NCBI GenBank assembly: GCA_029261395.1
Contig: JAJDBJ010000047.1
Span: 31,538 to 95,537 of the forward strand
Direction of reading: 5' to 3'
Origin: Nitrospinaceae bacterium
GTDB lineage: Bacteria; Nitrospinota; Nitrospinia; Nitrospinales; Nitrospinaceae
Length of the DNA: 64,000 nucleotides
The position numbers and the translations under genes are program-made. The first letter of the stretch is position 1. Every line of letters starts with the position of its first letter. This document shows positions 16,925 to 24,790 of the stretch, piece after piece. Under the pieces are notes generated by a model, which saw only the letters and a program-made list of their open reading frames with translations, was not told the DNA's origin and did not search any database.

Positions 16925-18715
16925 ATGCAGTCGGAGCCACTGGTTTGCCAGGCGCGCGAGCTATTAAAAAAGGGCGATTTTGTCGGGGTCTATGATGTGG
17001 CCTACAAGGCCCTCGAAGACCAGGGTAGCGTCGACCCGATTTTGGCTCATTTGGCTGTCCTCAGTCTGGCCAGAAGTGGTGCTACGACCCAGGCGGAACA
17101 TTTGTACCGAAAAGTGAAAGACGTACTGCCTCCCACTGAGGACAATCTTTCTCTGGAAGCGCGACTGTACAAAGATCAGTTTTTAAAAGCCAGGGATCTA
17201 AAAATCAAAGCGTCGTTGGGGAAAAAAGCCCGGGACCTTTATCTTGAAGCGTATCGGATTAACAATAATTACTATCCCGCCATCAATGCCGCAACTCTGT
17301 CATTGATCATTGGCGATACCACTGCCTGCCATCAATTGGCAAAGGAAGTTTTGAAACTGTGCGACCAAAGTTCTTCCACCCATGGCGATGAGGATTATTA
17401 TCTCGACGTGACACGCGCCGAAGCGAATCTTCTTTTGGGAAAAGAGGATGAAATCGCCTCGGTTTTATCTCACGCCTATATGGATCGCTATCATGATTAT
17501 GGTCAACTGAGCACCACCTGGAAACAATTATCCCTGATCTGCGAGCATCGGGGAATCTCCACCGGTTGCATCCAGGCCATCCAGCCTCCCACGGTGATTG
17601 CTTTTATGGGGCAAACCATTCATGGCATGGGAAAATCTCCCGGCATCGATCCTGCGGATGAAGAGATGCTCCGCAAACAGATTCGCAACCTGCTGGAAAA
17701 ACATAAAATCAAAATCGCCTTTGGGGCGCTGGCGTGTGGCGCCGATTTAATGGTTGCTGAGGAAATATTGAAACAAAACGGAGAATTGAACGTGATTTTG
17801 CCGTTCTCCCGGGAAGAATTCAAACGCACCTCGGTCTCACCGGCAGGCCCGGCCTGGGAGGAACGATTTGACCGGGCGCTGGAACGTGCCGCCTCGTTTT
17901 ATGAAATCGTGGAGGACGCCTACACCGGTTACGACTTGCTGTACGAAGCGTGTTCCCTGCAGATCATGGGACTGGCGTATCTGCGATCGCAAACTCTGGG
18001 GTCGCAGGCTTACCAGGTGGCGTTGTGGAACGGCCAGCCATCCGCCAGCCCCGGAGGCACCGCCGCCGCCATGCAACGCTGGGAAGCTTTGGGGCAAAAG
18101 AACCTGATCATCCCGGTGCCGGAACCCCGTTCCAAAGGGGTGGCTCCGTTACCGGTAGCTTCATCCCAAAAAATTGAGCTGAAGCGCCACATGAAGGCCA
18201 TGATTTTTGCCGATGTGAAAGGCTACAGCAACCTTAAGGAAAAACAACTGCCGCAGTTCATTTCCCGGTGGTTCCACCATCTGGAACAAATTTTTAACAA
18301 CCATTCCGGAACAATTTTGTTCGCCAATACGTGGGGAGACGCGATTTATCTGGTCATGGATTCCGTGACTTCCGCCGCCCGGGTTTCGCTGGAGCTGACC
18401 CGGATCTTCTCCGACCAGGAACTGGCCGAACTGGGGTTACCGGAGGACCTGGGGTTACGGGTCGCAACGCATGTGGGACCGATTTTTGAGGGGTATAATC
18501 CCCTCACTTGTAAAAAAGAATATTTCGGGACGCATGTCAACAAAACCGCCCGGCTGGAGCCCTGCACTCCGGTGGGATCGGTCTATGTGACGGAACCCTT
18601 TGCCGCACTGATTTCCATTGAGGCGGCCGGGGTTTATCGGTGTGAGTACGTGGGCAACCACCCCCTGCCCAAAAATTTTGGAAGAATCCGTATGTATCAC
18701 CTTGGAGAAAATTGA
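16925..18715 (+). CDS. TRAFs-binding/TPR - SLOG - class III nucleotide cyclase
   Basis: A 596-residue cytoplasmic signalling protein. Residues about 1-215 are helical TPR-like repeats of the TRAFs-binding (DUF4071-like) type, with NNYYPAINAATLSLIIGD. Residues about 222-400 are a SLOG-like Rossmann domain (TVIAFMGQTIHG, FGALACGADLMVAEEIL, VILPFSREEF, GGTAAAMQRWEALG). Residues about 422-596 are a class III cyclase with metal ligands D430 (FADVKGYS) and D472 (WGD), plus transition-state N539 and R543 (VNKTARLE). The substrate-selecting positions are N468 and E532, not the Lys/Asp of adenylyl or Glu/Cys of guanylyl cyclases, so the product is unclear. Start chosen at ATG 16925 with AAGGA upstream; an open frame extends to 16790 but is unlike the family. 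Next gene starts one base after the stop. Confidence 0.88.
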   Translation: MQSEPLVCQARELLKKGDFVGVYDVAYKALEDQGSVDPILAHLAVLSLARSGATTQAEHLYRKVKDVLPPTEDNLSLEARLYKDQFLKARDLKIKASLGKKARDLYLEAYRINNNYYPAINAATLSLIIGDTTACHQLAKEVLKLCDQSSSTHGDEDYYLDVTRAEANLLLGKEDEIASVLSHAYMDRYHDYGQLSTTWKQLSLICEHRGISTGCIQAIQPPTVIAFMGQTIHGMGKSPGIDPADEEMLRKQIRNLLEKHKIKIAFGALACGADLMVAEEILKQNGELNVILPFSREEFKRTSVSPAGPAWEERFDRALERAASFYEIVEDAYTGYDLLYEACSLQIMGLAYLRSQTLGSQAYQVALWNGQPSASPGGTAAAMQRWEALGQKNLIIPVPEPRSKGVAPLPVASSQKIELKRHMKAMIFADVKGYSNLKEKQLPQFISRWFHHLEQIFNNHSGTILFANTWGDAIYLVMDSVTSAARVSLELTRIFSDQELAELGLPEDLGLRVATHVGPIFEGYNPLTCKKEYFGTHVNKTARLEPCTPVGSVYVTEPFAALISIEAAGVYRCEYVGNHPLPKNFGRIRMYHLGEN

Positions 18716-18716
18716 A

Positions 18717-20411
18717 ATGGCACGACCGCAGTTGATTTATTTATGGGCGCTGGCTCTGGTTTGGTGTGTGGTGTTTCCTGGCACCGCGGCTTCCCAACAA
18801 AGAACTCCCATCCAGTTTTTGTCGGTGGCTCCGGATGCAGATACCAAGCTGGCCGACCAGAAGCTTCTGGATTATTTGCGTCACAAAGTTCCCGTGACCT
18901 TTGAAACGCAGGAAATGGGATATGAATCGTCGATCCAAACCCTGATGAACTGGGATCCTGAAAAGCAGGGGCCGTTGTTGGCCCGGGTCACGCCTTACGC
19001 CTTTGTCGTCGCGGAAATGCTGGGGGCGAATATGGAAATTGTGGGGACGTATTTAAATAAAAGTTCCAATAGCGTTACCGGTGACAGCTACCTCGTCGTT
19101 CACAAAGATTTCGGCTATGAAACAACCGAAGCCCTGGAAGATTTTTCCCGCCACCTGGGCAACCCGGAAGCGCAGACAAAAGACTTCATCGAAATCCTAA
19201 AGCAGAGGGAAACGCCTGCACGTTTCGTCTATCACAGCAAGTTCAGCACCTCGAGTCATTTTCTGCCTTCTTTATACTTCAAGAAACGAGGCATCTTTTC
19301 CCTGTTCACCCAACCTAAAGGCAAACAGAAATTCATCATGATTCACAGCCTGGAGCCGGATGGGATTGCCAGTTCTTCCGAGTTGATCCCTATCATCAAA
19401 GGTCGGCAGGCAGATTTCGCGGCCGTGCGCGGCGGTGTCAAAATCAAGTTCGAAACCGATCCCGATCTCAAGTTCATCCAACTGCCTTACTCGCCGCCCA
19501 ATGACCTCTTGGTGATGGTCAAACCGTTTAACAAACTCATCGGGCAGATCAAGGACCAGATTCTCGAAACCATCCGCAAGATGGAGGCGACCGACATCGG
19601 TGAAGGAGACATATTGAAGTGGGAAGATTTCAACGCCAGCCCCAAGGCGCGGAAGTCTCTGTCCAACTTGCGTTCCCTGGCTCAAACCACGCCTCACCCT
19701 GTGGTGATCAACGTTCGTAAATCTCAAAAGGAAAACTCCGGAATCGATGAAAAACATCTGGAGGCGGCCCGCCAGGCGGTGCGGTTTTCCGGAACCGAAA
19801 TGGTGCTCTTCGATGAAGACTACCACAGCGCGTTTGACGTGCTCTGGACGCTGGAAACCTGGCATGACCAGTCGATCCTGCTGACCAGTACCATCATGGA
19901 TTCGGGCCTGACCCAGGAATTCTCAGTCAGCTATCGCATCGGAGATATGCAAAACCTGGCATCGCGCATCAGCCGGGTAATCGACTATAAAATGCACCGC
20001 ATCCGTTATGTCTGGCCGTTCGATGACGAAACCGCCCGGGTTCTGCGGGATGTCGATTTTCAAATTCCCGTGGGCCAACAACTGAAGGTTCAAAAAATCA
20101 CGTGGAGTGATTTCAATACCAACGAGTACACGGTGGACACGCCTTTCGACGTGGAAGTTACCCACTCGGATTTTTATTCATTCCAACTGAAGGGCAAGGG
20201 CTTCCCGCAAATGGAAGATGGCAAGTTCGGGTTCGAGCCTTTGAGCAATGTCGCCTACCGGGTGTTTCTGGAGCGAACCCCCGACGCCGGGGAGGCCTAC
20301 AAACTGACCACCAAAATTTTGATCGGGTTGTTTGGACTGGCCGCCTTGTTCACTTTGGTCGAGGTGATCATTAAACCTAAAACGCCCGACCGTCATAAAG
20401 AAAAATCATGA
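18717..20411 (+). CDS. Membrane-anchored periplasmic binding-protein-like component
   Basis: A 564-residue exported protein. A signal peptide or anchor covers residues about 6-27 (LIYLWALALVWCVVF...TAAS). The following 250 residues resemble a PhnD-type substrate-binding fold (IQFLSVAPDADTKLADQKL, LARVTPYAFVVAEMLGA, ASSSELIPIIKGRQADFAAV). A second extracellular region follows, and a C-terminal transmembrane helix at about 530-550 (ILIGLFGLAALFTLVEVII) ends in a short basic tail. It is not accompanied by ABC permease or ATPase genes, so it looks like a sensor rather than a transporter subunit. ATG is one base after the cyclase stop with GGAG nine bases before, and its end overlaps the TIR gene by four bases. 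Ligand unknown. Confidence 0.75.
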   Translation: MARPQLIYLWALALVWCVVFPGTAASQQRTPIQFLSVAPDADTKLADQKLLDYLRHKVPVTFETQEMGYESSIQTLMNWDPEKQGPLLARVTPYAFVVAEMLGANMEIVGTYLNKSSNSVTGDSYLVVHKDFGYETTEALEDFSRHLGNPEAQTKDFIEILKQRETPARFVYHSKFSTSSHFLPSLYFKKRGIFSLFTQPKGKQKFIMIHSLEPDGIASSSELIPIIKGRQADFAAVRGGVKIKFETDPDLKFIQLPYSPPNDLLVMVKPFNKLIGQIKDQILETIRKMEATDIGEGDILKWEDFNASPKARKSLSNLRSLAQTTPHPVVINVRKSQKENSGIDEKHLEAARQAVRFSGTEMVLFDEDYHSAFDVLWTLETWHDQSILLTSTIMDSGLTQEFSVSYRIGDMQNLASRISRVIDYKMHRIRYVWPFDDETARVLRDVDFQIPVGQQLKVQKITWSDFNTNEYTVDTPFDVEVTHSDFYSFQLKGKGFPQMEDGKFGFEPLSNVAYRVFLERTPDAGEAYKLTTKILIGLFGLAALFTLVEVIIKPKTPDRHKEKS

Positions 20412-21589
20412 GTCATCGTATTTTAAATAATCGTCTGGGATTGATCTTCATCCTGCTCACGGTGTTCACCGTGAACTATATCCAGACCCAGATGAAGTCG
20501 AGCCTGAATAACCCGGCGCATTATGAAACGGGTTATGAAATCGCCCAGGCGTTTATGGAATTGGAAGGGAATCTGGATTTCTCGCAGTTTGAGGGACTCG
20601 GTGAAGGGGCGGCGGCGGCTCATTCCATTTCCTACTACATTTTATGCCCCGTGTTGTTGCTGGCAGTGATTGGCGGCCTGCTGTTCCGCAGAGAGATCAC
20701 ACCTTTCCGCGTGATGACCCTCGGGCTCGCCATCAGTTATGTGATCGCCCTGTGCTTCTTTATTTTTTTCCCGGTTCCAGAACGCTGGGCGTTTCCGCCA
20801 GCCAACGCCACATTGCTCTCCGATATTGTGTCCACCGGATGGATTGAATCGTACCGGTCGTTCCGTGCGTTGGACAACGCTTTTCCCAGTCTCTTCGCGG
20901 CTTTTACTCTGGTGATGATTTTTGTCTGCTACCGTTACCGGTTCAAATTCAAGAACCCCATTTGCCTGCTGGGCATCATGGTGATTCTGTCTTCGTTCAC
21001 CCTGGGTATTCACTGGGTGCCGGATCTGCTCATGGGCGGATTCGTCGGCATCTTCAGCGCTTCTGTCGCCGTTTTGTGGGATCACCGCATTGTGGACAAA
21101 ATCAAAAAGGTGCAACCGGAACTGGCAACCCAGGGCTCCGCGGTCATGGGAATCAAACTGCCGGTGAAAAAAACGACCTTCATCAGTTATCGCAGGGAGA
21201 CCGGCTCCATCATGGCGCGTATCGTTCAATCGGAATTAAAAAAACGGGGACACCTGTCCTTTCTGGATGTCGACGATCTCGGGCCGAAACAGTTTGGGGA
21301 ACGGTTACTGCGGGAAATCGAATCAGTCCCCAACTTCGTGGTGGTCTTGTCGCCCGGCTCGATGGACCGGTGCCAGGCGCACGACGACTGGTTGCGCAGG
21401 GAAATCTCCCATGCCATCACCACCCACCGGAACATCGTCCCGCTCATGGTCGATGAATTCCAATACCCGCCCAAGGAAAAGATTCCAGACGAGCTTGAAG
21501 AACTCCTGCACCACAACGGCGTCAATTATTCCCACGAATACTTCGCCGCCACCTTTGACAAACTCGCCGACTTTCTACAAAAAACATAG
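20408..21589 (+). CDS. Six-TM PAP2-like membrane protein fused to a C-terminal TIR domain
   Basis: A 393-residue protein. Residues about 8-225 form six hydrophobic segments with PAP2/inositolphosphotransferase-like landmarks: FPVPERW, AFPSLFAAF (159-166) and TLGIHWVPDLLMGG (H202, D206). The histidine expected after FPSL is Phe163, so phosphatase activity is doubtful. Residues 255-393 are a TIR domain: TTFISYRRETG, FLDVDDL, FVVVLSPGSMDRC, DWLRREI with putative catalytic E332, NIVPLMV and NGVNYSHEY. From memory this tracks human SARM1 TIR unusually closely. An NADase activity is predicted. With six helices and N-terminus inside, the TIR would be cytoplasmic. ATGA overlap with the upstream gene shows one operon. 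Confidence 0.87.
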   Translation: MSHRILNNRLGLIFILLTVFTVNYIQTQMKSSLNNPAHYETGYEIAQAFMELEGNLDFSQFEGLGEGAAAAHSISYYILCPVLLLAVIGGLLFRREITPFRVMTLGLAISYVIALCFFIFFPVPERWAFPPANATLLSDIVSTGWIESYRSFRALDNAFPSLFAAFTLVMIFVCYRYRFKFKNPICLLGIMVILSSFTLGIHWVPDLLMGGFVGIFSASVAVLWDHRIVDKIKKVQPELATQGSAVMGIKLPVKKTTFISYRRETGSIMARIVQSELKKRGHLSFLDVDDLGPKQFGERLLREIESVPNFVVVLSPGSMDRCQAHDDWLRREISHAITTHRNIVPLMVDEFQYPPKEKIPDELEELLHHNGVNYSHEYFAATFDKLADFLQKT

Positions 21590-21840
21590 CGAAGAACCTC
21601 CACTGGCCGGGCAAGGCCCGGAGCAAAATTGGACCCAGTGCCACGCTGGCCTCAAGGATTGGCTCTTTTTAAGAGGCGGGGACTACTGAATAGGTTTTAT
21701 AACTCTTTGCGAATAAAGAAATTATTGAGATCAGGTTTTTTAAGATGCCCCCAAAGTTGTCCCCAGAAATATATTATGGAAATCGCTTTTCTCTTACAAT
21801 TGATGGATCAACCTTACGTTGTGGGCGATGGACACCGCTT

Positions 21841-22926
21841 TTAATTAAGGAGTTCTATTAACGGTCTAAATATATAAATTTTTGTGTTACCCAATCTAAA
21901 AGAAGCCTCCTCTATTACTCCCTTATCTTTAAATAACCGAATAAGTCTGTTAGCAGTAACATAAGTCCCTTTTGTATAAAACATCAATTGAGAGATCGTA
22001 AAATAGGGTTTCTCAAATATAAATTCTATAAATGGGACTAAATAAGGTGATTTTGTAACTTTAAATATTTGTCTTGTATGGTCAAAAAGTTGATATATCT
22101 GATCGATTAAATTTTGTGTTGCCTCCGCTTGGGTTTTAACCCCTCTAAAGAAAAATGCTAACCAGGCATCATATTCCCCAGTCTTATCCACTGTATGTAG
22201 ATGGTCTATATATTCATCTCTGTTTTCATCAAAGAATCCGCTTAAATAGAGAATCGGAGATGAAAGTTTGTTTTCATTATAAAGAATTAGGGGCACAAGA
22301 AGTCTTCCCAATCTTCCGTTTCCGTCATTAAATGGATGGACAGCCTCAAACTGATAATGAGCAAGACCTGCTTTAATAAGAGGTATTTCTGGATTTTCTT
22401 TTATATATTTTATCAAGTCATCCATGTAGCTTTGAACTAACAAGAACTCTGGAGGTATATAACTGGCTTTTTCAACCGGGTCTCCAGGTTTGCCTATATA
22501 AACTAAGTCTTCTCTATATTGCCCAAGAGAACCCTTATGCCTAACACCCCTTAGTAATATTGCATGTAAAGAATTTATTAAATTATGACTGATTTTCCTG
22601 CCTTCTTGGAGTTCTTGCATAGCATGTTTTACAGCACTCCTATAATTTGAGACTTGGGCTGAATCTGCGCTTTCTGGTTTTCCCCCAGCTTCGTAAAGAA
22701 AAACATCTGAGATGGTGCTGATAGTTCCTTCAATTCTGGAGCTAACAGTTGCTTCTTTTGCGGACAGTGGTGAAATTAGAAGTGAGGGGTTCTGCAATTT
22801 TCTTTGAGACCCTTCCAGAAGTCCCAATGCATATGTGGCTTCATCAAGCTCCCTCCTAAATTTATTTGAATCTAAATCTATTTCTTGGGAACCTAAAAAT
22901 TTTGGATTGTGGTGTTTTATTAGCAT
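21841..22926 (-). CDS. Fic-domain AMP-transferase with N-terminal inhibitory motif and C-terminal winged helix
   Basis: A 361-residue Fic protein. The catalytic loop HPFNDGNGRLGR (residues 197-208) is intact, predicting nucleotidylation, usually AMPylation, of a protein target. The inhibitory motif SSRIEG (62-67, consensus S/T-x3-E-G/N) is N-terminal, so this is a class II, self-inhibited Fic. A Fic_N region precedes it, and residues about 295-355 look like a winged helix (FTISQLMFYTKGTYVTANRL). The coding sequence is distinctly AT-rich compared with its neighbours, suggesting recent transfer. Convergent with the TIR operon. A 40-bp palindrome lies 14 bases upstream of the start. Confidence 0.93.
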   Translation of the reverse strand: MLIKHHNPKFLGSQEIDLDSNKFRRELDEATYALGLLEGSQRKLQNPSLLISPLSAKEATVSSRIEGTISTISDVFLYEAGGKPESADSAQVSNYRSAVKHAMQELQEGRKISHNLINSLHAILLRGVRHKGSLGQYREDLVYIGKPGDPVEKASYIPPEFLLVQSYMDDLIKYIKENPEIPLIKAGLAHYQFEAVHPFNDGNGRLGRLLVPLILYNENKLSSPILYLSGFFDENRDEYIDHLHTVDKTGEYDAWLAFFFRGVKTQAEATQNLIDQIYQLFDHTRQIFKVTKSPYLVPFIEFIFEKPYFTISQLMFYTKGTYVTANRLIRLFKDKGVIEEASFRLGNTKIYIFRPLIELLN

Positions 22927-22939
22927 AGTATTTCTTCTT

Positions 22940-22979
22940 AAACTATTTATCAGAATATTGATATTCTGATAAATAGTTT
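22940..22979. promoter_or_regulatory. 40-bp near-perfect palindrome upstream of fic (site 1)
   Basis: Nineteen-base inverted arms (AAACTATTTATCAGAATAT and its complement) with only the two central bases unpaired. It starts 14 bases before the fic ATG. The 22-base core at 22949-22970 recurs with one change at 23071-23092, which favours a protein-binding operator over a random hairpin. Candidate autoregulatory site for the winged helix of Fic. Confidence 0.65.
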
Positions 22980-23067
22980 GGATTATTACATATTTCCTAT
23001 ATAGCTACGTATACAATATATGGGGTAACTAAATGATTTCACACCACATATTGATCTAATAAATCAT

Positions 23068-23095
23068 TATATCAGAATAATGATATTCTGATATA
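23068..23095. promoter_or_regulatory. Palindrome upstream of fic (site 2)
   Basis: The core ATCAGAATAATGATATTCTG plus AT at 23071-23092 differs by one base from the core of the palindrome at 22949-22970, about 122 bases away. The flanks differ, so only the core is conserved, as expected for two binding sites of one dimeric regulator. Confidence 0.6.
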
Positions 23096-23551
23096 TAAAA
23101 TTAAAAGGAATATAACATCTGATAAGTTTAATAACTATAAGAATTTAAAGAGGTATTCTATTGGTTAAATTTTTGTCTTGTTGTATACAGTAGCTATTTG
23201 GACCAACAATTCCCGCAAGGCCGTAAAGCTATAAGCTCAGATTTCATCCCTTCCCGAAAAAAGCCCCCAGAATTACTAAGGTGACCACCTTCGATCACCT
23301 GTAGAGGTTAATATTCTCTTCCTTATTGATCAATCAATCTGGATATTTGATTGGCACATCTCACGGAGGGCAGAAAGAGGGGTCAAGTCTCTTCTTGACA
23401 CCATAACGATTTCGGTTTTCCGCGTTCCTTTTCCATCTTGAAAGCCGGCCCTAGCCTTGAGACCGATACAGGCAGCAACTTCTTCTCTATCAGGTTAATG
23501 CCCATGAGGGCGTTAAGAAATTGAATTTCCAGAGGAGGGAGTCTATGTTTT

Positions 23552-23708
23552 GTAGTTGCTCGGTTTATCGAGCGGTTTAGAATGATTAAAACACAGATTC
23601 TTCGCTAACGCTCAGAATGACAAAGAGCCAGGTATTGTCATCCTGAGGAGCCATGGGTGACGAAGGATCTATGTTTTTAAATGACAGCCCCATGAATGGG
23701 GCAACTAC
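23552..23708 (-). repeat. Dispersed repeat A (copy 2), interrupted by a repeat B
   Basis: Starts GTAGTTGCTCGGTTTATCGA and ends GCCCCATGAATGGGGCAACT plus AC. These are the two ends of repeat A in the orientation opposite to 9074-9130, but separated by about 90 bases of repeat B (23592-23674). Two independent repeat families are thus nested. Confidence 0.65.
23592..23674. repeat. Dispersed palindromic repeat, family B (copy 1)
   Basis: CACAGATTCTTCGCTAACG then CTCAGAATGACA, a short spacer, and the inverted half TGTCATCCTGAGG to CGAAGGATCTATG. Related to 23823-23922 and 34107-34190. Non-coding. Confidence 0.75.
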
Positions 23709-23757
23709 AAAAACAGAAGGAAGAAGCCCCCCGGCCCCCTTCGGAGAAGAGGGAGAA

Positions 23758-23794
23758 AATCAACCACCCCTAACCCCTCCTTGAATAGGAGCCT
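23758..23794 (-). repeat. Degenerate family C repeat
   Basis: AACCACCCCTAACCCCTCCT then TGAATAGGAG resembles the inverted form of repeat C (GGGGAGG hairpin and ACAGGTGGGGTT tail). It is diverged, so the assignment is tentative. Confidence 0.4.
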
Positions 23795-23822
23795 TTGCGT
23801 AAGTACGGTTATCAGGAAAACC

Positions 23823-23922
23823 TAGATCCTTCGCTGGCGCTCAGGATGACAAATTGGGTGTATCTTGTCATTCTGAGGACCGAAGTAGCCTGTCCTGAGC
23901 TTGTCGAAGGAAAGAATCTGGG
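23823..23922. repeat. Dispersed palindromic repeat, family B (copy 2)
   Basis: TAGATCCTTCGCTGGCGCTC, AGGATGACA, then TGTCATTCTGAGGACCGAAG and CTTGTCGAAGGAAAGAATCT. Longer than copies 1 and 3 through extra CCTGTCCTGAG sequence in the right half. Confidence 0.7.
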
Positions 23923-24023
23923 TTTTAATACCCTAAGCCGGAGCTGATTTTGTTAAGGCGTTGAGGTGTGACCGGAACTTTAAAAATTACCTGCGGAGGT
24001 ACTCCGCCGATGAATAGAGGCCG

Positions 24024-24683
24024 CTATTCCTCGTTCACTTCGCACTCGTATTCGCTGTCGTTGAGCCAGTTGATTTTCATGTAGGCGGGGAGTTGGGTGG
24101 TGGTATCGATGATTGCCGAACGGAGTTGTTCGCAGGACAAGTTTTCCGCCCCGCGCAGGTCGGCTCCTTTTAAATTCGCGCCGGTGAGGTCCGCCGACTG
24201 CAGTTTGGCGCCCTGTAAAATGGTTTTGGACAAATCGGCACCGGCAAAATTGCCCTCCATCAAAGTCGACGCGTGCCCTATATCCGCACCGGTGAAGTTG
24301 GCCCCTGCCGCATTCACCTCGGAAAAATCCACCTTGGCCAGGTTGGCTTCGAGAAAACAGGCCTTGCTGATATCGGCATCGAAAAAATTAGCGCCGCCCA
24401 GATTGGCGCGGGTGAGATCAGTCTCCATCAAGTCGGCCTGAGAGAAAACCGTACCGACTAAAAGCGCGCCCTCCAGGTTGGCTCCGCACAAATCGACATA
24501 GGACATATCCACCCCGCACAAATCCACGCGGGGTAAATGCATGCGGGCCATCGAAGGCAGACTGAGCCGATGCTTCAACAGCTTCAAAATGGCTTCCGCC
24601 TTTTTCAAAACGGTGTCCGCTTCTGTATGCTCTCTGTGATCTTCGAGGAAAGCCACCAGGGTCTCTTCTGAAAAATCAGTCAT
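24024..24683 (-). CDS. Pentapeptide-repeat protein
   Basis: A 219-residue protein starting MTDFSEETLV (AAGGGAA upstream; an ATG 16 codons earlier is less likely). After an N-terminal helical segment of about 55 residues, roughly 25 consecutive A(D/N)Lxx-type pentapeptides run from VDLCGVDMSY to GADLRGAENL. These would form a right-handed quadrilateral beta-helix. The tail DSEYECEVNEE is acidic. Some family members mimic DNA and inhibit gyrase, but nothing here shows that. It is alone between the repeat-rich gap and hldD. Confidence 0.88.
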   Translation of the reverse strand: MTDFSEETLVAFLEDHREHTEADTVLKKAEAILKLLKHRLSLPSMARMHLPRVDLCGVDMSYVDLCGANLEGALLVGTVFSQADLMETDLTRANLGGANFFDADISKACFLEANLAKVDFSEVNAAGANFTGADIGHASTLMEGNFAGADLSKTILQGAKLQSADLTGANLKGADLRGAENLSCEQLRSAIIDTTTQLPAYMKINWLNDSEYECEVNEE

Positions 24684-24790
24684 CGGTATTCCCTTCAAAT
24701 CCGTGGGTGAGTTCGACAAAAAGGGTATCAAAACCTGGGAGGGAATGGAATTAAATCCGTATTAATTTTGATCGCTTTTTGCAAATCACA

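Larger units (their letters stand above)
22980..24023. other. 1-kb non-coding stretch rich in dispersed repeats
   Basis: No convincing gene. The first 200 bases are AT-rich and contain the second fic palindrome. Around 23380-23520 there is a 43-codon open remnant on the minus strand ending near GGGGTCAAGTC; I do not recognise it. The remainder (23552-23925) is made of repeats A, B and C, including a B copy sitting inside an A copy. The last 100 bases before the pentapeptide-repeat gene show nothing I can name. Confidence 0.6.

Noticed and set aside
18717..20411. ABC phosphonate transporter binding protein
   Set aside because: No permease or ATPase gene next to it, and it has a C-terminal membrane anchor; it is better viewed as a sensor.
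16925..21589. Classical Thoeris or Pycsar system
   Set aside because: No SIR2-SLOG ThsA, and no cNMP-binding effector; only individual domain types are shared.
23379..23520. Remnant of a REP-associated transposase
   Set aside because: Only 43 open codons remain and the residues do not match motifs I know; the GGGGTCAAGTC flank alone is weak evidence.
23552..23925. Possible CRISPR array
   Set aside because: The repeats are palindromic dispersed elements of two different families; there are no regular spacers and no cas genes.
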